Below, piece after piece: positions 1 to 10,220 of a stretch of DNA of 64,000 nucleotides. Positions within the stretch are counted from its first letter, which is position 1, and every line of letters starts with the position of its first letter. The position numbers and the translations under genes are program-made. The DNA is from GCA-003244245 sp963712995. Its GTDB lineage: Bacteria; Actinomycetota; Actinomycetes; Mycobacteriales; Pseudonocardiaceae. The stretch is from assembly GCA_963712995.1 (NCBI GenBank), contig CAVQKH010000026.1, positions 248,001-312,000 of the forward strand, written 5' to 3'. The notes below the pieces were generated by a model that was not told the DNA's origin, did not search any database, and worked only from the letters and a program-made list of their open reading frames with translations.

Positions 1-2
1 AC

Positions 3-278
3 CTCACCGGATTGCAATTGGCCGAGGGCCAGACTGTCACGACCAGCGTCGCCGTGAGCATCGGCCAGACGCACGTCCTCCTGCCGCGCAACGTCGACGC
101 CGAGGTGAGCTGCCAGTCCCAGCTCGGCGATGTCCACTGTCTCGATCAGAACGCCTCCAACGGCTACCCATCCCGGGTGACCGTGACCGACCGCGGGCCA
201 GACGGCGCCGGCGGCGGAAAACTGGTCCTGGACGTGCGTTCCGCCGCCGGCCAGGTACACGTGGATCGCGCATCATGA
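3..278 (+). CDS. C-terminal part of a PspC/LiaF-type envelope protein (5' end outside window)
   Basis: The reading frame enters from the left edge, so only the last ~90 residues are visible. The segment is soluble and beta-rich, with GQTHVLLP near the start and a closing stretch of alternating hydrophobic residues (KLVLDVRSAAGQVHV). This resembles the C-terminal domain of actinobacterial PspC-domain and LiaF-like proteins involved in cell-envelope stress. The only internal start (TTG at 12) is unlikely to be real because coding continues upstream of it. The stop overlaps the ATG of the next gene by four bases (ATGA), so the two are probably translationally coupled. The family call rests on the short tail alone and is tentative. 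Confidence 0.5.
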   Translation, partial: LTGLQLAEGQTVTTSVAVSIGQTHVLLPRNVDAEVSCQSQLGDVHCLDQNASNGYPSRVTVTDRGPDGAGGGKLVLDVRSAAGQVHVDRAS

Positions 279-529
279 CCGGGATGGAGCCGACAATGCC
301 CGAACGTGGGGCTGATCCAGGACAGCAACACACCGGCGAGACCGCACGACGCGGGCCGGATCCACTCACGATGGTCGCCGGGCTGGGCGCGCTGGGCATC
401 GCCATCACCACGCTGATCGGCGGCATCACCTGGTTCCCCCACCTGGATGGCCGGTGGCTGCTCGCGGCGCTGGCGCTGATCATCGGTCTGCTCCTGGTGA
501 TCGGCTCGCTGCGACCCCAACGGCATTGA
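275..529 (+). CDS. Small two-helix membrane protein
   Basis: 84 aa starting at the ATG that overlaps the previous stop. After a ~30-residue polar N-terminus there are two hydrophobic segments (about residues 32-52 and 60-79), separated by a short loop containing WFPHLDGRW, and a basic tail. It has no recognised catalytic motif. Coupling to the upstream PspC/LiaF-like gene suggests a shared role at the membrane, but the function is unknown. Confidence 0.6.
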   Translation: MTGMEPTMPERGADPGQQHTGETARRGPDPLTMVAGLGALGIAITTLIGGITWFPHLDGRWLLAALALIIGLLLVIGSLRPQRH

Positions 530-714
530 ACGCGACGGCTGCATCGGAGCGGCCTGCGCTGGTGGGCTGGGTCACCGTCGTGTCAAGGAATCGTCAATAA
601 ACTGGGCGCGACCATCAGGGAAACGGAAAGCGACCACCAACGGCGACATATGGGGCGCATCATCATTTGTGGCGGTCGCTGCCCCGGCGAGCCAGCAGGA
701 AAAGGGTGGCCCTC

Positions 715-798
715 ATGGTTGATCTGGCCTACGTGCTGGTGTTCATCGGGATCTTCCTGGTGCTGGCGCTCACGCTGCACGGTCTGGAGCGGCTGTGA
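715..798 (+). CDS. 27-aa membrane peptide preceding kdpF
   Basis: A tiny ORF (MVDLAYVLVFIGIFLVLALT then LHGLERL) preceded by a purine-rich site (AAAGGG, 715 minus ~9). It is one hydrophobic helix with a short polar tail. Its TGA overlaps the GTG of kdpF by four bases (GTGA), which argues that it is translated and coupled to the potassium operon. Similar short helix peptides sit upstream of kdpF in other actinobacterial kdp operons (recalled, not searched). A role in assembly or stability of the Kdp complex is inferred only from position. Confidence 0.55.
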   Translation: MVDLAYVLVFIGIFLVLALTLHGLERL

Positions 799-887
799 CT
801 GCCGTTGAGAACACCATCGCGCTGATGATGGCGCTGCTGTTGATCGGGTACCTGAGCTACGCGCTGGTCCGACCGGAGAAGTTCTGA
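795..887 (+). CDS. kdpF: KdpF, small subunit of the K+-transporting ATPase
   Basis: 30 aa beginning at GTG 795 inside the previous stop and ending one base before the kdpA ATG. The peptide has the standard KdpF form: a short polar start, a single helix (IALMMALLLIGYLSYALV) and a basic end RPEKF. KdpF is a lipid-like stabilising subunit of the KdpFABC complex in the cytoplasmic membrane. Identification rests on length, sequence style and exact position before kdpA. Confidence 0.85.
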   Translation: MTAVENTIALMMALLLIGYLSYALVRPEKF

Positions 888-888
888 G

Positions 889-2550
889 ATGTCCGATACT
901 GCCGCGGGCCTGCTGCAGGTCGCTCTGCTCCTCGCCGTCCTCGTCGCGGTCTACCAGCCGCTCGGTGACTACATGGCCAGGGTCTACACCGCGAAGACCC
1001 ACCTACGCGCCGAGCGGGTGATCTACCGGGTGGTCCGGGTCGACCCTGACGCCGATCAGCGCTGGACCACCTATGCCGCAGGCGTGCTGGGCTTCTCAGC
1101 GGTGTCGATCGTGTTTCTCTACCTGCTGCAGCGGTTGCAGGGCGTCCTGCCGCTGGGCCTCGGGCGGGGCGCCGTCGAACCCGGAGTCGCGTTCAACACT
1201 GCGGTGTCGTTCGTCACCAACACGAACTGGCAGTCCTACGTGCCCGAGTCGGTGATGGGCCACCTGGTGCAGATGGCCGGGCTCACCGTGCAGAACTTCG
1301 TGTCGGCAGCGGTCGGGATGGCAGTGGCCGTCGCGCTGATCCGCGGCTTCGTGTGCAGCCGCACCGACCGGCTGGGCAACTTCTGGGTCGACCTCACACG
1401 CGGCGTGGTCCGGATCATGCTGCCGATCTCCGTACTCGGGGCGATCGTGCTGATCATCGGCGGGGTGGCGATGAGCCTGCGCGCCGGGGTGTCCGTCACC
1501 GGGCTGGACGGCAACGCGAGCACCATCGCGCTGGCTCCGACCGCCAGCCAGGAAGCGATCAAGGAACTGGGCACCAACGGCGGGGGGATCGTCAACGGCA
1601 ACTCCGCGCACCCCTTCGAGAACCCGAGTTCCTGGACCAACCTGTTCGAGATCTTCCTACTGCTGGTCATCCCGGTCTGCGTGACCCGCACGTTCGGCCG
1701 GATGGTCGGCGACGTCGCGCAGGGCTACGTGCTCGTCGCCGTGATGGGACTGATCTGGTCCGCGATGCTGTCCGTCGCCTGGTGGGCCGAGACGCACCCG
1801 AACGGTCCGGCCACGCTGGCCGCCGGGGCCGCGATGGAGGGTAAGGAGGTCCGCTTCGGTATCCCGTCCAGCGCGCTGTTCGCCATCTCCACCACCGGGA
1901 CCTCGACCGGGGCGGTGAACTCGTTGCACGACAGCTACACCGGTCTGGGCGGTGGGATGACGCTGCTCAATATGCTCTTCGGCGAGGTCGCGCCGGGCGG
2001 GGTGGGCACCGGGCTGTACGGCCTGCTCGTCGTCGCCGTGATCGCGGTGTTCCTGGCCGGGCTGATGGTCGGGCGCACTCCTGAGTATCTGGGCAAGAAG
2101 CTCGAGCGCCGGGAGGTCACCGCGGCGGCGATCTCGATCCTGGCGATGCCTGCCGTGGTCCTGCTCGGGACCGGTGCGGCGTTGGCGCTGCCCTCCACCC
2201 GGGAGGCGTTGAACAACTCCGGGGCGCACGGCCTGTCCGAGGTGTTCTACGCCTACGCCTCGGCGGGCAACAACAACGGCAGCGCGTTCGCCGGCATCAC
2301 AGTGACCTCCGGTTTCTTCCAGTCCACCCTGGCGGTGGCGATGGCGTTCGGCCGGTTCGTTCCGATCCTTGCGGTGCTGTGCCTGGCCGGTTCGCTGGCC
2401 CAGCAGAAGCCGGTTCCGGTCACCGCGGGCACGCTGCCGACCACCGGCGGGTTGTTCGTCACGCTGGTCACCGCCACCGTCATCCTTGTCGCCGCGCTGA
2501 CCTTCTTCCCGGCGCTGGCGCTCGGTCCCTTCGCGGAGGCACTGGCATGA
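889..2550 (+). CDS. kdpA: KdpA, potassium-binding channel subunit of KdpFABC
   Basis: 553 aa, full family length, intact. KdpA is the potassium-selective subunit of the high-affinity Kdp P-type ATPase and resembles a potassium channel with four pore loops. Visible loop signatures include TNTNWQSY near residue 110, a GTNGGG segment near residue 230, TTGTSTGAVNS near residue 345 and NNNGSAFAG near residue 465. About ten hydrophobic helices span the chain. The ATG follows the kdpF stop by one base, and its stop overlaps the start of kdpB by four bases. Unlike kdpB and kdpC it has no frameshift. Confidence 0.97.
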   Translation: MSDTAAGLLQVALLLAVLVAVYQPLGDYMARVYTAKTHLRAERVIYRVVRVDPDADQRWTTYAAGVLGFSAVSIVFLYLLQRLQGVLPLGLGRGAVEPGVAFNTAVSFVTNTNWQSYVPESVMGHLVQMAGLTVQNFVSAAVGMAVAVALIRGFVCSRTDRLGNFWVDLTRGVVRIMLPISVLGAIVLIIGGVAMSLRAGVSVTGLDGNASTIALAPTASQEAIKELGTNGGGIVNGNSAHPFENPSSWTNLFEIFLLLVIPVCVTRTFGRMVGDVAQGYVLVAVMGLIWSAMLSVAWWAETHPNGPATLAAGAAMEGKEVRFGIPSSALFAISTTGTSTGAVNSLHDSYTGLGGGMTLLNMLFGEVAPGGVGTGLYGLLVVAVIAVFLAGLMVGRTPEYLGKKLERREVTAAAISILAMPAVVLLGTGAALALPSTREALNNSGAHGLSEVFYAYASAGNNNGSAFAGITVTSGFFQSTLAVAMAFGRFVPILAVLCLAGSLAQQKPVPVTAGTLPTTGGLFVTLVTATVILVAALTFFPALALGPFAEALA

Positions 2551-4634
2551 CCCTCGTCAAGCAACGCCAGCCCACCGGCGCGGAAAAGCGCGCGGCGCGG
2601 GCCGGAGTGACCGCTGGCGCCTTCAGCCCCGGCCAGTTGGTGTCCTCGCTGCCCGACGCAGTGCGCAAGCTCGACCCGCGCCACCAACTGCGCAACCCGG
2701 TGATGTTCGTGGTAGGGGTCGGATCGATGCTGGTCACCGTGCTGGCCGTCGTGCGGCCCGGAGTGTTCTCAATCGCGGTGGCGGCCTGGCTGTGGTTCAC
2801 CGTGCTGTTCGCCAACCTCGCCGAGTCGGTCGCCGAGGACCGTGGCCGGGCACAGGCCGACACACTGCGCCGCACCCGGAAGGAGACGGTGGCCCGGCGG
2901 CTGACGGGTGGCACTGAGGAGCGGGTGCCCGGCGCCGAGCTGCGACTGGGTGATCTCGTGGTGGTGGAGGCCGGGGAGGTGATCCCGGGAGAAGGCGAGA
3001 TCGTCGAGGGCATCGCGACGTCGAGAGTCGGCGATCACCGGCGAGTCCGCCCCAGTGATCCGGGAATCCGGTGGGGACTTCTCCTCGGTCACCGGCGGTA
3101 CCACTGTGCTCTCCGACCGGATCATCGTGAAGATCACCTCCAAACCTGGGGAGTCCTTCGTCGACCGGATGATCGCACTGGTCGAGGGTGCGCAACGGCG
3201 CAAGACTCCCAACGAGATCGCGCTGACCATCCTGCTGTCCACGTTGACGATCATTTTCCTGCTGACCGTGGTCGCCTTGCAGCCGATGGCCGGCTACTCC
3301 GGGCGGCTGCAGGACGTCATCGTGCTGGTAGCGCTGCTGGTCTGCCTGATCCCGACAACCATCGGGGCGCTGCTGTCGGCCATCGGCATCGCCGGGATGG
3401 ACCGGCTGGTCCAGCGCAACGTGCTGGCCACCTCCGGCCGCGCGGTGGAGGCTGCCGGGGACGTCAGCACGCTGCTGCTGGACAAGACCGGGACGATCAC
3501 CTTCGGTAACCGGCGGGCCACCGAGCTGATCCCGGTCGGGGGTGCGCTGCTGGTTGCGCTGGCTGCCGCGGCACGGGTGTCCAGCCTTGCCGATGGCACG
3601 CCGGAGGGCCGCAGCATCATCGAGCTGTGCGCGGCCGAGCACCATCTGCCAACCGAGCCCGATGAGGTTGAGCGGGCTGCGGAGTCCGTGCCGTTCAGCG
3701 CGCAGACCCGGATGTCGGGCATCGACGTCGGCACGGACCGGAAGGTTCGCAAGGGTGCGGCCAGCGCTGTGGCGGCCTGGGTGCGCGAGCACGGCGGCAC
3801 GGTGCCCCCCGAGGTGGAGCGGATCACCAAGGAGATCTCCGAGTACGGTGCCACCCCCTTGGTCTGCGCGGAGCTGGTGACCGGCCGGGCCCGGGTGCTC
3901 GGCGTGATCCGGCTCTCCGACGTGGTCAAGCCCGGCATGGCCGAGCGGTTCGCGCGAGTTGCGAAGCGATGGGCATCAAGACCGTCATGATCACCGGCGA
4001 CAACCCATTGACCGCGCACGCGATCGCGGCCCAGGTGGGCGTGGACGACTTCCTCGCCGAGGCCACCCCCGAACACAAGATGGCGCTGATCCGGCGCGAG
4101 CAGGAGGGCGGCCGGCTGGTCGCGATGACCGGCGACGGCACCAACGACGCACCGGCGCTCGCGCAGGCCGACGTCGGCGATGACCATGAACACCGGGACG
4201 GCCGCGGCCAAAGAGGCCGGCAACATGGTCGACCTGGACTCCAACCCCACCAAGCTCATCGACGTGGTGGAGATCGGCAAGCAACTGCTGATCACCCGCG
4301 GTGCCCTGACCACCTTCTCCATCGCCAACGACTTGGCGAAGTACTTCGCGATCATCCCCGCGATGTTCGCCGGGCATCTACCCGCAGCTGGACAAGCTCA
4401 ACGTGATGCATCTGCGCCAGCCCGAACTCGGCGATCCTGTCCGCGGTGGTGTTCAACGCGCTGATCATCGTCGCGCTGATCCCGCTGGCACTGCGAGGGG
4501 TGCGCTACCGGCCGTCATCAGCGGTGTCGCTGCTGCGGCGCAACCTGCTGATCTACGGCATCGGGGGCATCATCACCCCGTTCGTCGGGATCTTCCTGAT
4601 CGACCTGCTCGTCCGTCTCATCCCGGGGATCTGA
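2547..4634 (+). pseudogene. kdpB: KdpB, catalytic P-type ATPase subunit, broken by five frameshifts
   Basis: KdpB hydrolyses ATP to drive potassium uptake. Every conserved block is present, but spread over different frames. The N-terminal helices are in the frame starting at ATG 2547. After about 3021 (two bases apparently lost before the ESAITGES region) coding moves to the next frame, which carries the phosphorylation site DKTGTITFGN (codon at 3481). Further shifts occur near 3960, 4178, 4373 (extra G before ATCTACCCG) and 4417 (extra C), after which TGDGTNDAPAL, the C-terminal helices and the stop follow. Restoring the frame gives about 690 aa, the normal length. As written no intact KdpB can be made, yet kdpA, kdpD and kdpE are intact. 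Sequencing error is therefore a serious alternative to gene decay. Confidence 0.93.
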
Positions 4635-5247
4635 TGCTGACCACGTTACTGCGCCAGTCCGCAGCGGGCCTGCGGGTGCTGCTGGTGATGACCGTCCTGT
4701 GCGGCCTGGCGTATCCATTCACGGTCTACGGCGTGTCACGGATCCCTGGATTGGACGCCAAGGCCGAGGGGTCGCTCGTCGTCGTCGGCGGTCAGGTGGT
4801 GGGCTCAGAGCTGATCGGAATTGATCCAGTGGCCTCCGGTAGCCAGGATCCGTATTTCCACACTCGGTCATCGGCCTCTTCACAGGGAGTACTAGGCCCA
4901 GGCGATCCGTCGGTCTCCGGTGGGTCAAATCTGGCAGGTGACTCGCCTGACTTGCTCGATGCCGTGACACAGCGGCGCGCACTGATCGCCGCTCGCGAGG
5001 GTGTCGCGCCCGCAGACGTCCCCCGGACGCCGTGACCGCTCCGGCGTCCGGGGTGGATCCCCACATCAGCCCGGCCTACGCGCTGCTGCAGGTGGCCCGG
5101 GTCGCCCGGGCCACGGGAATGCCCGAGCAGCGGGTACGGGCGCTGGTCGAGCATTCCACCATCGGCCGCGCACTGGGCTTCCTCGGGGAACCCGTGGTGA
5201 GCGTGCTGGCGCTGAACCTCGCTGTGCAGCGGGCCCGCGCAGGCTGA
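4634..5247 (+). pseudogene. kdpC: KdpC, accessory subunit of KdpFABC, one frameshift
   Basis: KdpC is the single-helix periplasm-facing subunit that assists potassium binding by KdpA and KdpB. The ATG overlaps the kdpB stop (TGATG). The first frame gives the N-terminal helix and the conserved YFHTRSSAS region, then stops at 5035. The C-terminal third (GVDPHISPAYALLQV through GFLGEPVVSVLALNL) is in another frame ending at 5247. The break is at 5019-5023, where a C run is one base shorter than the frame requires (five instead of six). With one C restored the protein is about 204 aa, normal for the family. Confidence 0.92.
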
Positions 5248-5253
5248 TCCCGG

Positions 5254-7872
5254 TTGTGCCTGATGAATACCTCAGAGGTGGACACTGGAGTCGTGGCTGA
5301 GCACGGCTCGACCCGTCGCGGTGAGCTGCGGATCTACCTCGGGGCCGCACCGGGCGTCGGGAAGACCTTCGCCATGCTCGGCGAAGGCCACCGGCGCGCG
5401 AGCCGCGGCACCGACATCGTCGTCGGCCTGGTGGAGACCCACGGCCGGGACAAGACCGCCACTCTGTTGGAGGGCATGGAGGTGATGCCGCGGCGCACCG
5501 TCATACACCGCGGCATGGAGCTCTCCGAGATGGACCTCGACGCCGTCCTCGCCCGTCGGCCTGCCGTTGCCCTGGTCGACGAGCTGGCGCACACCAACGT
5601 GCCCGGTTCACGTAACACCAAGCGCTGGCAGGACATCGAGGAGCTCCTCGAGGCAGGCATCACCGTGCTGTCCACGGTCAACGTGCAGCATTTGGAGTCA
5701 CTGAACGACGTCGTCGAGCGGATCACCGGCATCGCGCAGCGGGAAACCGTTCCCGACGAGGTGGTGCGCCGCGCCGAACAGGTCGAGCTGGTCGACATCA
5801 CCCCCGAGGCACTGCGCCGGCGAATGGCGCACGGCAACATCTACCCCGCCCACCGCATCGACGCCGCACTGTCCAACTACTTCCGACCCGGCAACCTCAC
5901 CGCGCTGCGCGAGCTCGCGCTGCTGTGGGTGGCCGACCAGGTCGACGTCGCGCTGCGGCACTACCGCGCCGAGCAGCACGTCACCGACACCTGGGAGGCC
6001 AGGGAGCGGGTGGTCGTCGCAGTCAGCGGCGGTCCGGAATCCGAAACGCTGATCCGGCGCGCGGCCCGGATAGCGGCCCGCACCGGCGGCGGCGAGCTGC
6101 TGGTACTGCACATCCTGCGCGGCGACGGCCTGGCCGGAACACCGCCGGCGGCACTGGCGAGCGTCCGCAAGCTCGCCGCAGACGTCGGGGCGACGTTCCA
6201 CACCGTGCTCGGCGACGACCTGCCGAGCACGCTGCTCGATTTCGCCCGCGGGGTCAACGCCACCCAGCTGGTACTGGGCACCTCACGCCGGTCCCGGCTT
6301 GCCCGGCTGTTCGACGAAGGCATCGGCGCCGCCGTGGTGCAGGACTCCGGACCCATCGACGTGCACATGGTCACCCACGACGAGGCAGGTCGCGGTCTGC
6401 GACTACCCCCGCTGCACAGCGCGATCCCGCAGGCCCGCAAGATCACTGGCTGGGTGATGGCGCTGCTGCTGCCCTCGGCGGCGATCGGGTTGGGCATCAC
6501 TGGGCGTGAGTTGTTCGACCTTTCCACCGACGTGGTGCTCTTTTTCCTGGCTACCGTGGGGGTAGCGCTGATCGGTGGGCTCGGGCCGGCGTTGCTGGCG
6601 GCCGCGGTCTCCGGGTTGGGGCTCAACTACTTCTTCACCCCACCGATCTACAGCCTCACCATCGCCGCGCCGAAGAACATCGTGACTGTGCTCTCGATGG
6701 TGCTCGTGGCGGTGATGGTGGCGCTCGTGGTTGACCGGGCCGCCCGCCGCACCGTCCAGGCTGCCCGGGCGCGCACCGAGGCCACGCTGCTGGCCTCCTA
6801 CGCCCGTATCGTGCTCACCGGGGCGGATCCGGTGAGCAAGCTGCTGGAAAAGGTGCGCGAAAACTTCGGGCTCACCTCCGTGACGCTGCTTGCACGGCTC
6901 AGTGATGATCAACGGGGGGACGGCTGGCAGCAGGTGGCCTGGACGGGCACGGACCCATGCTCAACATCCGCCGAGGCCGACACCGCGATTACCGTGGACG
7001 ACTGGATGCGGATGGCGATCCGGGGCCGACCGCTGACCGCGCCGGACCGCGCCGTTCTGGAAACCGCCGCCGGCCAAGCGGCGCTCGCACTACGCCAGCA
7101 ACGGGCTACCGAACAGGCCCGTGCCGCCCAGCATCGCGCCGCGACCACCGAGCTGCGCACCGCCCTGCTCTCCGCCGTCGGACACGACCTACGCACCCCG
7201 CTGACATCGATCAAAGCTGCGGTCGGCAGCCTGCGCGATCCGCACCTGCGGCTGTCCGCAACCGACACCGACGAGTTGCTCGCCACCATCGAGGAGTCCA
7301 CCGACCAGCTCACCGCTCTGGTGGAGAACCTGCTCGACTCCTCCCGGCTGGCGACCGGGGCGGTGCACCCACGACTGCAGCCGATCGGCTACGACGATGT
7401 GGTCGCACACGCCCTGGCCACCATCGACCGCTCCGACGCGGTGACCGTCGACGTCCCCGAAGACCTTCCCCTCGTGCTCGGGGACCCCGGGCTGCTGGAG
7501 CGGGTGGTGGCCAACGTGGTGGACAACTCGCTGCGGCACGCCCACGGCGCAGCGGTGCAGGTACGCGGCAGCACGCACGCGGGCCGAGTCGAGCTGCGGA
7601 TCTGCGACCACGGGCCCGGACTGCCCCGGGGAGCCACCAAGACCGCGTTCGCACCCTTCCAGTCCGGTCTGACCCCGCCCACCCAGCGGGCAGATCGACA
7701 AACCGGCAACGGCGTCGGGTTGGGACTCTCGGTGGCCAAAGGATTCACGGATGCGATGGACGGCACCCTGTCCGCTGAGGACACCCCCGGTGGCGGGCTC
7801 ACCGTGGTGATCTCGCTGCCTGCGTCCTGGAAGCCCGCAGCATCTCCCGCCCCACGAGAGCCCTCAGCATGA
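5254..7872 (+). CDS. kdpD: KdpD, potassium/turgor sensor histidine kinase
   Basis: 872 aa from the TTG at 5254; the ATG at 5263 and the GTG at 5293 (preceded closely by GGAG) are alternative starts. In order: the KdpD N-terminal domain with Walker A GAAPGVGKT (about residue 30) and DELAHTNVPGS; a universal-stress-like domain (about 250-375); four membrane helices (about 400-500); a variable GAF-like linker; the dimerisation/phosphoacceptor box GHDLRTPLTS with His near residue 645; and a C-terminal HATPase domain (NVVDNSLRHAH, GPGLPRG, GVGLGLSVAKG). It senses low potassium and phosphorylates KdpE. Its stop overlaps kdpE by four bases. Confidence 0.97.
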   Translation: MCLMNTSEVDTGVVAEHGSTRRGELRIYLGAAPGVGKTFAMLGEGHRRASRGTDIVVGLVETHGRDKTATLLEGMEVMPRRTVIHRGMELSEMDLDAVLARRPAVALVDELAHTNVPGSRNTKRWQDIEELLEAGITVLSTVNVQHLESLNDVVERITGIAQRETVPDEVVRRAEQVELVDITPEALRRRMAHGNIYPAHRIDAALSNYFRPGNLTALRELALLWVADQVDVALRHYRAEQHVTDTWEARERVVVAVSGGPESETLIRRAARIAARTGGGELLVLHILRGDGLAGTPPAALASVRKLAADVGATFHTVLGDDLPSTLLDFARGVNATQLVLGTSRRSRLARLFDEGIGAAVVQDSGPIDVHMVTHDEAGRGLRLPPLHSAIPQARKITGWVMALLLPSAAIGLGITGRELFDLSTDVVLFFLATVGVALIGGLGPALLAAAVSGLGLNYFFTPPIYSLTIAAPKNIVTVLSMVLVAVMVALVVDRAARRTVQAARARTEATLLASYARIVLTGADPVSKLLEKVRENFGLTSVTLLARLSDDQRGDGWQQVAWTGTDPCSTSAEADTAITVDDWMRMAIRGRPLTAPDRAVLETAAGQAALALRQQRATEQARAAQHRAATTELRTALLSAVGHDLRTPLTSIKAAVGSLRDPHLRLSATDTDELLATIEESTDQLTALVENLLDSSRLATGAVHPRLQPIGYDDVVAHALATIDRSDAVTVDVPEDLPLVLGDPGLLERVVANVVDNSLRHAHGAAVQVRGSTHAGRVELRICDHGPGLPRGATKTAFAPFQSGLTPPTQRADRQTGNGVGLGLSVAKGFTDAMDGTLSAEDTPGGGLTVVISLPASWKPAASPAPREPSA

Positions 7873-8546
7873 CCCGGGTGCTGGTGGTCGACGACGAGCC
7901 CCAGATCGTGCGTGCCCTGCGGATCAACCTCGCCGCCCGCGGCTACCAGGTGCTTACCGCCGCCAGCGGGACGGCGGCACTGAGGGCCGTTGCCGACGAG
8001 CATCCCGATGTGGTGGTACTCGATCTCGGGCTGCCCGACCTGGACGGCACCGAGGTCATCGCGGGAGTACGCGGCTGGAGCAACGTGCCGATCATCGTGC
8101 TGTCCGCCCGGACCGATTCCACGGACAAAGTCGAGGCATTGGATGCCGGGGCCGACGACTACGTCACCAAACCCTTTGGGATGGATGAATTGCTGGCGCG
8201 CTTGCGAGCTGCGGTGCGCCGCAGCGTCGCCGGGGCTGGTGCGGACGAGCCGGTGGTGACCACCTCGTCGTTCACCATCGACCTCGCCGCGAAAAAGGTG
8301 CACCGCGACGACGTAGAGGTGCACCTCACACCCACCGAATGGGCCATCCTCGAACTGCTGGCACGCCACCCGGGCCGACTGATCTCCCAAAAGCAGCTGC
8401 TCACCGAAGTGTGGGGTCCGGCCTGCGCTGAAACCCACTACCTGCGGGTCTACCTCGCGCAGCTCCGCCGCAAGCTGGAACCCGAACCTGCGCGCCCACG
8501 CCATCTGCGCACCGAACCCGGCATGGGCTACCGCTTCGAGTCCTAA
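7869..8546 (+). CDS. kdpE: KdpE, OmpR-family response regulator of the kdp operon
   Basis: 225 aa. The receiver domain (residues 1-120) has the acidic pair VVDDEP, phosphoacceptor Asp52 in VVVLDLGLPDLDG, and the conserved Lys in YVTKPFG. The winged-helix DNA-binding domain (about 130-222) has LTPTEWAILELLARHPG and YLRVYLAQLRRKLEP, as in OmpR/PhoB proteins. It is coupled to kdpD through ATGA and should activate kdpFABC when phosphorylated. The stop converges with that of menD on the opposite strand, overlapping by four bases. Confidence 0.96.
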   Translation: MTRVLVVDDEPQIVRALRINLAARGYQVLTAASGTAALRAVADEHPDVVVLDLGLPDLDGTEVIAGVRGWSNVPIIVLSARTDSTDKVEALDAGADDYVTKPFGMDELLARLRAAVRRSVAGAGADEPVVTTSSFTIDLAAKKVHRDDVEVHLTPTEWAILELLARHPGRLISQKQLLTEVWGPACAETHYLRVYLAQLRRKLEPEPARPRHLRTEPGMGYRFES

Positions 8547-10220
8547 CCCCATCTCCTGATCGCAGCCGAAGCCGCTGCGGTGAGGGCCTCTCGTACCTGT
8601 CTGTGGAACAGGGCGCTGGTCTGCCGGTCGGTGCGGACCTCCACGAGGCGGGTGCCGCCGCCCTTGAGGGCGCCAGGCAGCTCGGATGCGCTGGTGATCC
8701 GCTGGTATTCCCACCCGGTTGCGGCGGCCGTGTGCGCGAAATCCACCCCGTGGGGAGTGCCGAAGAGCCGCTCGAACTGGTCCATCCCGGCGTAGGGCAG
8801 GAAGGAGAAGATCCCGCCGCCATCGTTGTTGACGACCACCACGGTCAGGTCGGGGCGCGCCTCGCCGGGGCCGATGACCAGACCGTTCTGGTCATGGATC
8901 ACGGAGAGGTCGCCGAGCATGGCGAAGGCGGGTCCGCCGCCGGCCGCCTGGTGGGCCAACGCGGCGCCCACGGCGGTCGAGACAGCCCCGTCGATGCCGC
9001 TCACCCCCCGATTGGCCAGCACCCACGGCGCGACTCCGGCCCGCATGGCCAGATCCAGGCAGCGAACCGGCATGCTCGAGCCGACGAAGAGCACCGCGTT
9101 CGCTCCCGCCAGCTCAGCCATGTCCTGAGCCAGCCGCAGCTCGCTCAACTCGTCGTCCCCGTTCAGGATCCGCTCCAGCTCATCACGAGCGGCCGACTCC
9201 AGACGCCGCCAGGCGGTGAGCCAGTCCGATGGCTCGCGGGTGCGCTCCAGGACGGGCAGGCCGGGCACCACGCGCCGGGCGGTGCGCGTCGGATCCGCCC
9301 AGGGTCCGTTCGGGTCCACCACGAGATGCTCAACCCGGGGGTAGAGATCCAGCAGGGCTCTGGCCAGCCCCGGTCTGCCGACGGTGACGATCAGCTCCGG
9401 GCGGTACCCGCTGGTCACCGCGGGAACAGCGAGGAGCTGGCTGTACGTGGTGATCACGTGGTGCCCCAGCCGGGCCCCGCTCGTCGGCTCCGCGAAGATC
9501 GGCCATTGCGCTGCCTCGGCGAACGCCACCGCCTGCTCGGGCGCTGGCAGCACCGTCACCCACCACGAGGATCCCGCGCTCAGGCGGCTCCACCAGCTCC
9601 GCCAGGTCCACGACCGGCTCAGCGATCGCCGGGGTGGCCGTCCACGGTTGCCCGTCGGGTCGCCCGTCCAAGGACTCCGGCCAGCCCTCGTCGGCGGCGT
9701 CGTGCACGAGCGGTTCCCGGAACGGCACGTTGAGGTGGACAGGGCCCGCGGCCGACAGCGCCCGGCAGACCACCGAGCGCCAGTAGGCGACCATGCCCGG
9801 CCGCACCTCGCCGACACCGAACTCGGTGAAGAAGCCGACGGCATCCCCGTACAGTTTGAGCTGGTCCATGGTCTGGTTCGCACCGGTGCCCCGTAATTCC
9901 GGCGGCCGGTCGGCGGTCAGCACCACCAGGCTCACCCGCGCGTGCGCGGCTTCCAGGACGGCCGGGTGGAAGTTGGCCGCGGCCGTGCCCGAGGTGCAGA
10001 CGATCGGCACCGGCCGGCCCGACGCCTTGGCCAGGCCGAGCCCGAGGAACGCCGCCGAGCGCTCATCGATCCGGACGTGCAGCCGGATCCGGGGATGCTC
10101 GGCGAAAGCGATCGCCAGCGGCGCGGATCGCGAACCCGGAGCGATCACCACCTCGGTCACACCACCACGAGCGAGTTCATCCACGAGCACCCGAGCCAGC
10201 GCGGTCCCTGGGTTCAGCAT
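8543..10220 (-). pseudogene. menD: MenD, SEPHCHC synthase of menaquinone biosynthesis, one frameshift
   Basis: MenD is a thiamine-diphosphate enzyme that joins isochorismate and 2-oxoglutarate in menaquinone synthesis. The N-terminal half (start ATG 10220; VIAPGSRSAPLAIAF, ERSAAFLGLGLAKASGRP, CTSGTAAANFHPAV) is in one frame. The C-terminal half (GSSMPVRCLDL, ANRGVSGIDGAVSTAVG, GDLSVIHDQNGL, NNDGGGIFSFLP) is in another. The switch is near 9535, at GACGGTGCTGCCAGCGCCCG, where removing one C restores the frame. The combined protein is about 558 aa, normal for actinobacterial MenD. Since menaquinone is normally essential in actinobacteria, either another copy exists or the indel is a sequence error. 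Confidence 0.93.

Noticed and set aside
530..714. Riboswitch (for example a c-di-AMP element) ahead of kdp
   Set aside because: I could not find conserved motifs or a convincing pairing pattern in this 185-base leader.
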